From: Micrococcales bacterium
Lineage (GTDB): Bacteria > Actinomycetota > Actinomycetes > S36-B12 > UBA10799
Assembly: GCA_016719135.1 (NCBI GenBank)
Contig: JADKAV010000015.1
Span: 4,669-68,668 of the forward strand
DNA length: 64,000 bases
Reading direction: 5' to 3'
Below, one piece after another: positions 41,528 through 51,147 of this stretch (its first letter is position 1; the number at the start of each line of letters is the position of its first letter). The notes beneath the pieces are model-generated. The model worked only from the letters and a program-made list of their open reading frames with translations. It ran no database searches and was not told the DNA's origin. The position numbers were made by a program, and so were the translations under genes.

Positions 41528-42409
41528 TCAGTCACGCAACAACAAGCCCGCTGCAGCCTCGAGCACGCACAGAGCCATTAGTCGCACTGTTCGCTGGTCC
41601 GCAGTGTCAGCCGTTACGTCCACCTCAGCCAGGTCGATGCTGACCACGCGCCGGTCCGCACCGGCCGCACGCGCAGCCTGCCGCAGTTCATAGGCGCTCA
41701 GACCCCCTGGCACCGACGCGGGACATGCGGGCGCCACCGCCCGATCGCACACGTCCACGTCCAGGTCGACGTGCACCCGGGGCCCTTCTCCTCGGCCCGC
41801 GATCTGCAGAGCCTGTTCCATCACCGACACCATGCCTCTACCCGCGACCTCGTCACGGCCGATGATGGTGATCCCGTAGTCGCGCGCCCGGGCGGCGTAC
41901 TCGCGGGAGTTGGCGAAATCCGAGATCCCGATCTGCACAATGGCCCGCCCATCCATCCCGGACTCGACCAGGCGGGCCACCGGCGATCCGTTCGACATTC
42001 CATCGCGCACATCGTGATGGGCGTCTAGAGTCACCATGCCGGTCGCAGACATCGCTCGTGCCACGGCGTACGTGATCGAGTTGTCGCCACCGAGCGCCAC
42101 CAGCAAGCGGCCGCGCCATTGCGCTAGAACCCCGCTGGTGCGCATCTCACCGGCCTCACCGTCGGGATCGGCGACGTCCCCGAGGTCGACTGCACGCAGG
42201 TCCCGAAGGTCGGCACCTGCGGATTCCACCCAGGTTGAGTAGCGCGCCAACGCGCCGCGCACGGCGGCCGGAGTGAGATGGGCGCTGGTTGGCGAGATCG
42301 ATGTGAGATGTGCTGGAACGCCCAGCAGTCCCAGGTCGGGCACGCTCGCGGGCGCAGTGGCGCAAACGAGCCATTCCGAGGCGCGCGGCCACCGGGGATC
42401 GTCGGTCAT
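41528..42409 (-). CDS. hutG: Arginase-family hydrolase, probable formimidoylglutamase
   Basis: Ureohydrolase of 293 residues, last gene of the hut run, expected to release formamide from N-formimidoyl-glutamate. The binuclear manganese motifs are VALGGDNSITYA, MVTLDAHHDVRDG and VHVDLDVDVCDRAVAPACPA. In the first, Asn stands where most arginase-family enzymes have a metal-binding His (GGDHS); such variants exist in the family, so activity is not excluded. Position directly after hutI, with a four-base overlap (42406-42409), supports HutG rather than agmatinase or arginase. The start is ATG 42409. Confidence 0.85.
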   Translation of the reverse strand: MTDDPRWPRASEWLVCATAPASVPDLGLLGVPAHLTSISPTSAHLTPAAVRGALARYSTWVESAGADLRDLRAVDLGDVADPDGEAGEMRTSGVLAQWRGRLLVALGGDNSITYAVARAMSATGMVTLDAHHDVRDGMSNGSPVARLVESGMDGRAIVQIGISDFANSREYAARARDYGITIIGRDEVAGRGMVSVMEQALQIAGRGEGPRVHVDLDVDVCDRAVAPACPASVPGGLSAYELRQAARAAGADRRVVSIDLAEVDVTADTADQRTVRLMALCVLEAAAGLLLRD

Positions 42410-43570
42410 GAGCGGCCTCGCCGCCAGACCTGTCGCACCAGGTCCACGCCCGGCCGGTACGCGAGATGGATGTGCGAAGGCGCATCCAGCAGGACCAGGT
42501 CGGCCGGTCCCCCGACGACGATCCGTCCGACATCCGATCGGCGCAGGGCCGCGGCTCCTCCGAGGGTCGCTGCCACCACCGCCTCTGACACCGTCATGTG
42601 CATCTCCCGGACGGCGAGTGCGATGCAGAAAGGCATCGACGTCGTGTAGCTGGTACCCGGGTTGCAGTCGGTGGCCAGAGCGATCGTCACCCCGGCATCA
42701 AGCAGGCGTCGGGCATCCGGGTACGGCGACCGGGTGGAGAACTCGGCGCCCGGCAGCAGCGTCGCGACCGTGGCACTGTCGGACAGCGCCGCGATGTCGG
42801 CATCGGTGAGATATGTGCAATGGTCCGCCGACGCCGCCGCCGCCGCGACCGCGACTGCGACTCCGGGTCCATGCTGCAACTGGTTGGCGTGCACGCGCGG
42901 CACGAGGCCGTGCCGAATACCGGCCGGCCAGCACCTCCCGGGACTCGTCAGCATCGAAAGCACCCCGGTCACAGAAGACGTCGACCCACTTGGCCGTGGG
43001 TGCACACGCGTCGAGCATCGGCCCGTTGACCAGGTCGAGGTATCCCCGGCGGTCCCCGCTGAACTCCGGCGGGACAACATGCGCTCCGAGCAGCGTCACC
43101 TCGTCAGTGAAAGCACTCGCGAGGCGCACCGCCCTCGCCTCATCATCCACGGTCAACCCGTAGCCGGACTTGATCTCGAACGTCGTGATTCCGCTGCGCC
43201 GCAGTTGGTCGGCCAGGCGACTGACATTGGCGTGCAGCGTCTGGTCATCGGCGGATCGCGTGGCCTGCACGGTGGTGTTGATGCCGCCGGCCGCGTAGGG
43301 TCGCCCGGCCATCCGCGCGGCGAACTCCTGGGATCGGTCGCCGGCGAATACCAAATGTGAGTGGCTGTCCACGAAACCGGGAAGCACAGCAGCACCGGCG
43401 CAATCGATCCGGGCGTCGACTGCTGGAGCCTGTCCGCCGGCTCCGATCCACGCCACTTCATCGCCGTCGATGATCACGGCGACGTCCTGGCGTAAGCCCA
43501 GCGGATCGGGCATGCCGGGATCGTTGGTCACCAACTCCCCGATGTTGTCGAGCAGCAGGCTCGCGGTCAT
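42406..43570 (-). pseudogene. hutI: Imidazolonepropionase, broken by a one-base insertion
   Basis: Amidohydrolase opening the imidazolone ring in histidine degradation, about 388 residues if repaired. The N-terminal part has VLPGFVDSHSHLVFAGDRS (metal HxH), EIKSGYGLTVDDE and LGAHVVPPEF. The frame fails after ADESREVLAG. Removing one base within plus-strand 42920-42931 (CCGGCCGGCCAG) continues as AGIRHGLVPRVHANQL. The rest then follows: DHCTYLTDADIAALS, LATDCNPGTSYTTSMP and VGGPADLVLLDAPSH, ending at 42406. All catalytic parts are thus present but in two frames. Between hutU and hutG in one operon; likely functional if the insertion is an error. Confidence 0.88.
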
Positions 43571-43571
43571 G

Positions 43572-45239
43572 TCATTGCTCGCTCATGGGAATACGCACGC
43601 CAGTGTTCCGAGCGACCTCGACCGCCTCCTGGTACCCCGCATCGACGTGTCGGATGACGCCCATCCCGGGATCGTTGGTGAGGACACGTAGCAATTTCTC
43701 CCCAGCCAGGGCCGAACCGTCGGCAACGCTGACCTGACCGGCGTGGATAGATCTTCCGATGCCCACTCCCCCGCCGTGGTGGATCGATACCCACGAGGCT
43801 CCAGATGCGGTGTTCACCAGGGCGTTGAGCAGTGGCCAGTCGGCGATCGCATCGCTACCGTCGCGCATCGACTCGGTCTCCCGGTACGGCGAGGCCACCG
43901 AACCGCAGTCCAGGTGGTCACGACCGATGACGATGGGTGCCGAAATCTCCCCTGAAGCAACCATTTCGTTGAACCGCACCCCCGCCTTGTCGCGCTCGCC
44001 GTACCCGAGCCAGCAGATCCGCGCCGGGAGCCCCTGGAACGCGACCCTTTCCTGTGCTGCCCTGATCCAGCGGTTCAGCCCGTCATTGTCGGGGAACAGT
44101 TCCAGGACGGCCCGATCGGTGGCTGCGATGTCCTTGGGGTCGCCGGACAGCGCGGCCCACCGGAACGGGCCCTTACCCTCGCAGAACAGAGGTCGTATGT
44201 ACGCGGGTACGAAACCTGGGAAGTCGAAGGACCTGGCGAATCCGCCGGCCAGCGCCTCGCTGCGAATGCTGTTGCCATAGTCGAAGACCTCGGCTCCACC
44301 ATCCATGAACCCCACCATGGCCTCGACGTGGCGGGCCATGGATTCCCGGGACCGTTCGGTGAAACCTTGCGGGTCGCGCTCGGCCTCGAGATGCCAGTCC
44401 TCGAAGGAGATACCGATGGGCAGATATGACAAAGGATCGTGAGCAGACGTCTGGTCGGTCACGATGTCCACCGGCACCCCGCGCCGCAACAACTCCGGCA
44501 GCACCTCGGCCGCATTGCCGACGACGCCGACACTCCAGCCTTTGCGCTGAGACTTCGCCGCCAACACCTTCTCCACCGCGATATCGAGGTCGTCGGTCCA
44601 CTCGTCGAGGTAGCGGTCCTTGACACGGCGCGCCAACCTGGAGCCATCCACGTCCACGATCAGGCAGGCACCGTCGTTCAGGGTCACCGCCAGGGGTTGT
44701 GCGCCACCCATTCCTCCACAACCGGCGGTCAGCGTCAGGGTTCCCGCGAGGGTTGAGCCGAAGTGCTTCTGCGCCACTGCTGCGAACGTCTCGAACGTGC
44801 CTTGCAGAATCCCCTGGGTGCCGATGTAGATCCACGATCCGGCGGTCATCTGCCCGTACATGGTCAAGCCGAGGGCCTCCAGGCGCCGGAACTCCGGCCA
44901 ATTCGCCCAGTCCCCGACCAGATTGGAGTTCGCGATCAGTACTCGCGGAGCCCACTCATGAGTGCGCATCACCCCTACCGGACGGCCTGACTGAACCAGC
45001 ATGGTCTCGTCGTCCTGCAACGTCGCCAATGTCCGCATTAGGGCCCTGAAGCTTGGCCAGTCCCGCGCTGCCCGGCCTGTCCCTCCATAGACGACCAACT
45101 CGTCCGGGTTCTCGGCCACCTCCGGGTCCAAGTTGTTCGCGAGCATCCGCATTGCTGCCTCTTGCGGCCAGCCAAGCGCCGTCATTCGACTGCCGCGGGC
45201 AGCCCTCACCGGCATCGGAGTTCCCAGTTCATGTGTCAT
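43572..45239 (-). CDS. hutU: Urocanate hydratase
   Basis: NAD+-dependent enzyme of 555 residues, second step of histidine degradation (urocanate to imidazolone propionate). Characteristic stretches: GGTGRAARDWPSFRALM near the N-terminus, TAGCGGMGGAQPLA (NAD-binding region), the loop FDYGNSIRSEA, IRPLFCEGKGPFRWAALSG with the conserved cysteine, and HLDCGSVASPYRETESM. Length is normal for the family. It lies 27 bp after hutH and overlaps or abuts hutI, so the hut genes form one transcript. Confidence 0.96.
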   Translation of the reverse strand: MTHELGTPMPVRAARGSRMTALGWPQEAAMRMLANNLDPEVAENPDELVVYGGTGRAARDWPSFRALMRTLATLQDDETMLVQSGRPVGVMRTHEWAPRVLIANSNLVGDWANWPEFRRLEALGLTMYGQMTAGSWIYIGTQGILQGTFETFAAVAQKHFGSTLAGTLTLTAGCGGMGGAQPLAVTLNDGACLIVDVDGSRLARRVKDRYLDEWTDDLDIAVEKVLAAKSQRKGWSVGVVGNAAEVLPELLRRGVPVDIVTDQTSAHDPLSYLPIGISFEDWHLEAERDPQGFTERSRESMARHVEAMVGFMDGGAEVFDYGNSIRSEALAGGFARSFDFPGFVPAYIRPLFCEGKGPFRWAALSGDPKDIAATDRAVLELFPDNDGLNRWIRAAQERVAFQGLPARICWLGYGERDKAGVRFNEMVASGEISAPIVIGRDHLDCGSVASPYRETESMRDGSDAIADWPLLNALVNTASGASWVSIHHGGGVGIGRSIHAGQVSVADGSALAGEKLLRVLTNDPGMGVIRHVDAGYQEAVEVARNTGVRIPMSEQ

Positions 45240-45266
45240 GCAGCGATCCTCGTCTCAATATCGACC

Positions 45267-46802
45267 TCAGTCCAGATCCCCGATCTGCGCGTTCACGGAA
45301 GCCAGGACCGCCCCGGACTCGAGCAGGCTGACAACGCGGTCGATCTGGTCGCCCACCATGACATCGGGGCCAGGGCCGGGAACACCGGCCTCACGTAGTG
45401 TCTGGACAGCTGCCCCGGTCCCCGCCGCCGCGCGAAGAGGCGCCCGCAGGTCCAAGGCCCGGGATGCCACCAGCAGCTCGATGGCAAGCACACGACGCAG
45501 GCCGTCAACCGCCTCCCGCAATTTCAGTCCCGCTGCCCAACCCATCGAAACGTGGTCCTCCTGCATGGCCGAACTGGGGATTGAATCCACGCTGGCCGGG
45601 GTCGCGAGGCGCTTGAGGTTCGATACGATCCCGGCGGCCGCGTACTGGGCGATCATGTAGCCGGAGTCGACGCCGGTCTCGTGGGCCAGGAACGGAGGCA
45701 GTCCCTGTGACCGGGACCGATCGAGCATGCGATCCGTGCGCCGTTCGGAGATCGACGCCACGTCCGCTGCCGCAATGGCGAGGAAATCCAAAGCGTAGGC
45801 GATCGGCGCTCCGTGGAAATTGCCGTTGGACTCGACCCGGTCGCCGGGCAGGATGACTGGGTTGTCGATCGTCGATGCGAGCTCGCGCTCGGCGACTGCC
45901 CGCGCGTGGTCCATCGTGTCCCGGGCGGCGCCGGCGACCGCAGGAGAGCACCGCAAGGAGTAGGCATCCTGAACCAAGTGTTCGGTGTCTGCTCGGTGAC
46001 TGGCCACTATCGGTGAATCGGTCAGCAATCGCCGGATGTTGGCCGCGGACTGTGCCTGCCCGGGGTGAGGGCGTAGGGCGTGCAGCTGCTCGGAATAGAC
46101 CTTGTCCGTACCCAGCAGGGCCTCGACGCTCATCGCCGTCACCAGGTCGGATATGCGCAGAAGACTCCTCAGGTCCGAAAGCGCGAGAATCAGCATGCCC
46201 AACATCCCGTCGGTGCCGTTGATCAGCGCCAGACCTTCCTTCTCCTGCAGTACCAATGGCGTGATTCCGGCGCTGGCGAGCGCATCTGCGGCCGATTCGA
46301 CGCCTGTTGAAGACCGGACCCACCCTTCCCCCATTGCCGCCAGAGCCACGTGTGACAGCGGCGCCAGATCACCACTGCATCCCAGAGAGCCGTAGGCGTG
46401 AACCGTCGGCACGATCCCGGCGTTGAGCATGGCCTGCAACGTGGTCACCACGACCGGCCGAACACCCGTGAGACCGCTGGCAAGGGTCTTGAGTCGTAGC
46501 AGCATCATTGCCCGCACAACTTCGTCGTCGACCAGCGGTCCGGTTCCGGCCGCATGGCTGCGGATCAGGCTCTTCTGCAGCGCTGTCCTGCGGTCAGGCG
46601 GGATCGACACCGTTGCCAAAGCACCGAAGCCCGTCGAGATCCCGTAGACGGGGTCACTGGAGCCCGCGAGCCTTTCCACGACTGCCCGACCCTCGGCCAC
46701 CCTCTCGAGAACAACCGGTCCGACCTCCACCTGGCGACCAGAGCGGGCCACCGCCGGGACGTCATCCAAACCCACCGCATCGAGTCGACACACTTCGGTC
46801 AC
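45267..46802 (-). CDS. hutH: Histidine ammonia-lyase
   Basis: First enzyme of histidine degradation, 511 residues, producing urocanate and ammonia. The MIO-cofactor triad region reads GSLGCSGDLAPLSHVALAAM, with Cys-Ser-Gly in place of the more common Ala-Ser-Gly. The serine and glycine needed for the cofactor are kept. Other motifs: YGISTGFGALATV, NGTDGMLGMLILAL, NGNFHGAPIAYALDF and QEDHVSMGWAAGLKL. It is the first gene of the hut run; 139 bp separate it from the TrkA-N gene downstream of the hut promoter region, and I could not identify a regulator or operator. Confidence 0.95.
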   Translation of the reverse strand: MTEVCRLDAVGLDDVPAVARSGRQVEVGPVVLERVAEGRAVVERLAGSSDPVYGISTGFGALATVSIPPDRRTALQKSLIRSHAAGTGPLVDDEVVRAMMLLRLKTLASGLTGVRPVVVTTLQAMLNAGIVPTVHAYGSLGCSGDLAPLSHVALAAMGEGWVRSSTGVESAADALASAGITPLVLQEKEGLALINGTDGMLGMLILALSDLRSLLRISDLVTAMSVEALLGTDKVYSEQLHALRPHPGQAQSAANIRRLLTDSPIVASHRADTEHLVQDAYSLRCSPAVAGAARDTMDHARAVAERELASTIDNPVILPGDRVESNGNFHGAPIAYALDFLAIAAADVASISERRTDRMLDRSRSQGLPPFLAHETGVDSGYMIAQYAAAGIVSNLKRLATPASVDSIPSSAMQEDHVSMGWAAGLKLREAVDGLRRVLAIELLVASRALDLRAPLRAAAGTGAAVQTLREAGVPGPGPDVMVGDQIDRVVSLLESGAVLASVNAQIGDLD

Positions 46803-46941
46803 TGCTGCATTGAATCAGCCTGAGTGCCTTCGTGACCGGTCGAATGGGAGTTCGTGGATGCGTTGAGGGGCACCGATCAGATCTGCGGCCCTCACTCGAA
46901 GCGGGTTCGTTGTCTGGATGCCCCATGGGTCGCGCGCCCGA

Positions 46942-48279
46942 TCAGGGCGTCTCCGGCACGTGAGGGCACTGGCTCTCGATCGTCTTCGGCCGCGTCTGCA
47001 CCGCACCGGTCCACGAGATCACCGCGATGTCGGCACCGGCATCTGCCAAGTAGGCCGGCTGGTCACCGGAGTACCAGTCGGACACCGCACTCACGGTCAG
47101 GCCGTCCACATCCACGACCGAACCAATGCTGAACAGCGACGCCGTCTCAGCGATGACATCGTGGCCGCCGGCCCGAATGACCACGGGGACACCAGCGGCC
47201 AGAGCACGCGCCGTGATCGACACCGCAACATTGTCCAGTTCTTTGCTGCCCACCGCCACGACCGCGAGGCCCTTGTCCACGTTCAGTTTCTTCAAAGTGC
47301 GCCGTGAGCTGCCGTCCCCCAGCAGAACGGGTATGTCAGCGGCCCGCGCCAGCGGGAGATTCGGGCAGTCGGTGGAACGTTCCAAGGCGATCACGGCCAA
47401 GCCCTGGGCACGCAACTCCTGACACAGCCGGAATCCCACCTGTCCAAGACCGACGACCACGACATGGCCCGAGCGGGGCATCACCCGCCGACCCACCAAC
47501 CCGACGTAACGCCCGGACAGCAGATGCTCGACGGTTCCCGCCGTGAAAACCGCCAGGAAGATGATGGCAGCCAACATGGCGATGATGGTGAACCCCTGAT
47601 ACCAGGGGTATTGCTCGGCCTGTGGAGCCGGCCCCACGGTCGACAGCACGGCAACCGCCTCCGACGCTGCTGTGAGCCACCCCTTGTGTTTGAAGACCAC
47701 GAGCTGAAACGTGTCCACGAGGATGATCGCCGCCATCCCGAGTAGACCCGTGAGCAGAATCGCAGAACTGCCGTCGTGCGGGCGCAGTTGGCCCTTGATA
47801 CGCCCCCACAGACCCGCACGGCGCATACTGTCCGGACAGGTGTAGGGCTGCACCACGAGACCATCGCCGGTCCGCCGCACGGCGCTGCGACGCCGGTCCG
47901 GTTCGCCTTCGACAGCGGGCCCCACCGCGAGCACGTCGGGTCCCATCACCGCTCCCAGCAAAGTCGGTAGGGCCGCATCGGCCGGGGAGATGACGGTGAT
48001 ACTGGGGACCACCGCGCGCATCTGTTCTGCTGCTGTGCGGTCGAACAAAGCCACGTAGATCCGAAGTCCCGGACGCAGGTGCTCCACCGTCAGCACGTAC
48101 CGGATCGCCTCGGTGTCGTCGTGGAGCAGCACAGCAACTGCGTCGATCTGCTCGCTGAGGGCCTTTGCCAGTGCGCGATCACCAGCGCGGCGCACGTGGT
48201 TGACCGTGTGACCCTCGGCCGTGAGTTGCCGACACGTTCGCCCTGCCAGGGTGTTGTCGCCGATCAGAACCAGGGACAT
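46942..48279 (-). CDS. TrkA-N (RCK) domain membrane protein, ion-channel-like
   Basis: Membrane protein of 445 residues with two nucleotide-binding domains around a membrane core. The N-terminal domain (LVLIGDNTLAGRTCRQL) is a weak Rossmann fold. The membrane part has a first segment (ILLTGLLGMAAIILVD), a short re-entrant-like piece containing VLSTVGP, and a second segment (IIAMLAAIIFLAVFTAG). The C-terminal TrkA-N domain is clear: HVVVVGLGQVGFRLCQEL and VLLGDGSSRRTLKKLNV. This resembles bacterial potassium channels or RCK-gated transporters, but the filter lacks the GYG of TVGYG, so ion selectivity is doubtful. It has no clear link to the hut genes. Confidence 0.8.
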   Translation of the reverse strand: MSLVLIGDNTLAGRTCRQLTAEGHTVNHVRRAGDRALAKALSEQIDAVAVLLHDDTEAIRYVLTVEHLRPGLRIYVALFDRTAAEQMRAVVPSITVISPADAALPTLLGAVMGPDVLAVGPAVEGEPDRRRSAVRRTGDGLVVQPYTCPDSMRRAGLWGRIKGQLRPHDGSSAILLTGLLGMAAIILVDTFQLVVFKHKGWLTAASEAVAVLSTVGPAPQAEQYPWYQGFTIIAMLAAIIFLAVFTAGTVEHLLSGRYVGLVGRRVMPRSGHVVVVGLGQVGFRLCQELRAQGLAVIALERSTDCPNLPLARAADIPVLLGDGSSRRTLKKLNVDKGLAVVAVGSKELDNVAVSITARALAAGVPVVIRAGGHDVIAETASLFSIGSVVDVDGLTVSAVSDWYSGDQPAYLADAGADIAVISWTGAVQTRPKTIESQCPHVPETP

Positions 48280-48299
48280 GTCCTCATTGTGGACTTGGG

Positions 48300-49073
48300 C
48301 TACAGCACCTTGCCCAAGAAGTCCTGGAAGCGTTTGGTCTGCGGATTCGCCAGCAACTCCCGCGGCTCACCGATCTCCGCCACGACACCGGCATCGATGA
48401 ACGCCAGAATATCTCCGGCCTCTCGAGCGAACCCGATCTCGTGAGTGACCACCACCATCGTCATGCCCGAGCTCGCGAGTTTGCGCATCACGTCGAGCAC
48501 CTCGTCTACGAGTTCCGGGTCAAGGGCAGAGGTCGGCTCATCGAACAGCATGAGGTCTGGATCCATCGCCAGCGCCCGCGCGATGGCCACCCGCTGCTGC
48601 TGCCCACCGGAGAGCTGCATCGGGTAGCTGTCGCCGCGATCGCCGAGACCCACTTGGCCAAGCAGATCGATGGCTCGCTACCGCGCCTTCTTCTTGTTGT
48701 CGCCACGAACCACCACCGGGCCGGCCATCACGTTCTCCGCGGCAGTCATGTGCGGGAACAGGTTGAAGCGCTGGAACACCATGCCGATCGATCGGCGCTG
48801 CGCGGCGACTTCCTTGTCACGCATCTCGTACAGCTTGCCTCCCCGCTGGTGGTATCCGATGAGTTCACCGTCCACCGACAACCGACCCGAGTCGATCTTC
48901 TCCAGGTGGTTTATGCAGCGCAGGAACGTCGACTTTCCACCCCCGGAGGGTCCGATGATGCACGCGACCTCGCCGGTCCGGACCTGCATGTCGATCCCGC
49001 GCAGGACCTCGTTGCGTCCGTAGGCCTTGTGCACGTTCTCGGCCAGCAGTTTGGGTCCGTTCTGATCAGTCAT
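48300..49073 (-). pseudogene. Polar amino-acid ABC transporter ATPase with an in-frame TAG
   Basis: GlnQ-type ATPase, about 257 codons. First part from ATG 49073: Walker A IIGPSGGGKSTFLRCIN and Q-loop GMVFQRFNLFPHMT. Then an amber codon follows KKKAR (plus-strand CTA 48678-48680). The same frame continues after it as RAIDLLGQVGLGDRG, signature QLSGGQQQRVAIARAL, Walker B LMLFDEPTSALDPE and H-loop VVTHEIGFAREA to the stop at 48300. One substitution (for example GAG to TAG) explains it. If real, the transporter has no complete ATPase here; a GTG restart at 48653 would lack the Walker A. It overlaps the permease stop by eight bases. Confidence 0.88.
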
Positions 49074-50001
49074 TGGAGCCTCCCCGGCCAAGACGGCGTC
49101 GCCATTTCTGTATCGGAGTTGGTGGCAACTCGCGCATCGCCCCCTTGGCGTAGTAACGCTCGATGTAGAACTGACCGACCATCAGGATGCTGGTCAGAGC
49201 CAGATACCAGATGCTCGCCAGGATCGCCATGGGGAACGGTTGGAACAGTCGGTTGCCCACGGCACTGGCCTGGAAGAACAGTTCGGTGGTCAGGGGAATC
49301 GCGATCACCAGCGAAGTGGTCTTCAGCATCGAGATCGTCTCGTTGCCGGTCGGAGGCACGATGACCCGCATGGCCTGCGGCAGGACGATGTGACGCAGCG
49401 TCTGCAAGCGGCTCATGCCCACCGCGGTGGCAGCTTCTTCCTGCCCCTCATCAACACTGAGGATGCCGGCTCGCACGATCTCAGCCATGTACGCGGCCTC
49501 GTTGAGGCCCAGTCCGAGCAATGCGGCCACGAATGCCGGGATCAGCGTCTTGGTCTCGAACGTGAAGAACTCAGGCCCGAACGGGATTCCCAGCGAGAGA
49601 GTCGTGTACAGCGCGATGACGTTGGCCCACAGGAACAACTGCACGTACACCGGCGTCCCGCGGAACGCCCAGACGAACACCCAGGCACTTCCGCTCATGA
49701 CCGGGTTCGGTGACAGACGCATGATCGCCAGCAGCACCCCGAGGGCCAGACCGATGATCATCGACAGGAACGTCAGCAGGAGCGTGACGCCCACACCCTT
49801 GACTATCGGTGGGGCGAAGATCCACTCGCTGATCAATGACCAGCCCCAGTTGGGGTTGGTGAGCAGACTGTGCACAAGCATCGCCGCGAAGATCGCCACG
49901 ATGCCCACCCCGACCCAACGGCCGGGGTGGCGCACCGGTACGGCTTCGATCGGCGGCTTCGAGCGGGCCTGCGGTTCGCCAGGCGTGCTGACCGTGCTCA
50001 T
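49066..50001 (-). CDS. Polar amino-acid ABC transporter permease
   Basis: HisM/GlnP-type permease of 311 residues. A hydrophilic N-terminal ~30 residues precedes the membrane domain; about five to six segments follow (for example VGVGIVAIFAAMLVHSLL and LLLTFLSMIIGLALGVLL). The EAA loop that contacts the ATPase is visible: DEGQEEAATAVGMSRLQTLR. ALGIPFGPEFF-like periplasmic insertions are longer than in minimal permeases. It works with the lipoprotein encoded upstream and the ATPase downstream in one operon. Confidence 0.92.
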   Translation of the reverse strand: MSTVSTPGEPQARSKPPIEAVPVRHPGRWVGVGIVAIFAAMLVHSLLTNPNWGWSLISEWIFAPPIVKGVGVTLLLTFLSMIIGLALGVLLAIMRLSPNPVMSGSAWVFVWAFRGTPVYVQLFLWANVIALYTTLSLGIPFGPEFFTFETKTLIPAFVAALLGLGLNEAAYMAEIVRAGILSVDEGQEEAATAVGMSRLQTLRHIVLPQAMRVIVPPTGNETISMLKTTSLVIAIPLTTELFFQASAVGNRLFQPFPMAILASIWYLALTSILMVGQFYIERYYAKGAMRELPPTPIQKWRRRLGRGGSND

Positions 50002-50028
50002 ATGCTTCGCCTCACTGCTCGTGGTCGG

Positions 50029-50934
50029 CTAACCGACCGACGGGTTTACCTCGGATTCGGAGATCGCACCGTTGCCGACCCCCCACTGGTCCAGGATCTG
50101 CATGTAGGTGCCGTCCTGGATCATCGCGTTGACCGCACCCTGAATCGCTGTGGCGAAGTCGGTCTCTTCTTTGGGAACCACGATCCCGTACGGGGCGGTG
50201 CCGTAGATGTCCCCGAGCTGCTCGATCTGCGGCGCCTGCGTGATCGCGTAGGCGACCACCGGCGAGTCAGCCAGCATGGCGTCGGCCTTGCCGCTCACGA
50301 CCGCGGTGGTGGCCTCAGACTGCAGACCGTACTGCTGGATGTCGATCTTGGGCTTGCCCTCCGCCTCACAGGCATCACTGCGGTCCTGGATATCGGGCAC
50401 CTGCACAGTGGCCTTCTGCACCGCCACGGTCTTGCCACATGCGTCATCGATGGAGACCCCTGATGGGTTCCCGCTCTGGACCGCCCACGCGGTACCGGCG
50501 TCGAAGTAGCTGATCATGTTGACCTGCTCCAGCCGATCCGGGTTGATCGTGAACGAGGACATCGACGAGTTCCACTTGCCGTTCTGAACCCCGACGATCA
50601 GCGCGTCGAAACTGGCGTTCTCGAAGCTTCCCTCGAGACCGAGTTTCGCGGCGATGGCTTTTCCGAGGTCGATATCGAAGCCCACGATGGTGGATCCGTC
50701 CTCGGCGAAGAACTCACTGGGGGCGTAACTGGCGTCGGTACCGAACGTCAGTTTGCCGGTGGACTTGATCGCCTCGGGCACCTGAGCAGCAAGCGCCTCA
50801 TCCACTGTCACCGAGGGTGCGCCGGTGGGCGACGCCGAAGCATCGGTGGACTCGGAATCACCACCACACGCGGACAGGGCAAGTGCCCCGGCGAGTACAA
50901 CCACGGCCATCCGGCCGCTCTTGAGGAATGACAT
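50029..50934 (-). CDS. Amino-acid ABC transporter substrate-binding lipoprotein
   Basis: Family 3 extracellular solute-binding protein of about 301 residues. The signal peptide ends in a lipobox, AGALALSACGGDS, so Cys would be lipidated and the protein anchored outside the membrane. Ligand-binding fold motifs: LTFGTDASYAPSEFF, IVGFDIDLGKAIAAKL and FDALIVGVQNGKWN near the N-lobe, and TVAVQKATVQ after the hinge. A polar amino acid such as glutamine or glutamate is the likely ligand. ATG 50934 (MSFLKSGRM) is used because GGGAGAG precedes it; the longer upstream frame has no signal-like start. First gene of the operon. Confidence 0.92.
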   Translation of the reverse strand: MSFLKSGRMAVVVLAGALALSACGGDSESTDASASPTGAPSVTVDEALAAQVPEAIKSTGKLTFGTDASYAPSEFFAEDGSTIVGFDIDLGKAIAAKLGLEGSFENASFDALIVGVQNGKWNSSMSSFTINPDRLEQVNMISYFDAGTAWAVQSGNPSGVSIDDACGKTVAVQKATVQVPDIQDRSDACEAEGKPKIDIQQYGLQSEATTAVVSGKADAMLADSPVVAYAITQAPQIEQLGDIYGTAPYGIVVPKEETDFATAIQGAVNAMIQDGTYMQILDQWGVGNGAISESEVNPSVG

Positions 50935-51147
50935 GAACTCTCCCAACCTGAAGACTAGGCCCCCACTCTGGCACATTTCGAGCCTCAAATACCGGAGTTG
51001 GCGACGCATCGCTGAGCCTTTTTCTTCGGTGGGCTCTTCACGGCACCGTGAGATGGCTTCACCGACGGCCAGCTGCGAGCCCCATACGCCTCCGATGGCC
51101 CCTTCGCGGGCGAAGTGTCGAATGCGACGTCTCAGTGCGCATGGGAT

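Noticed and set aside
48678..48680. TAG in the ABC ATPase as pyrrolysine or programmed read-through
   Set aside because: No pyl genes or read-through context are visible; other genes in the window use TAG as a normal stop; a point mutation or error is simpler.
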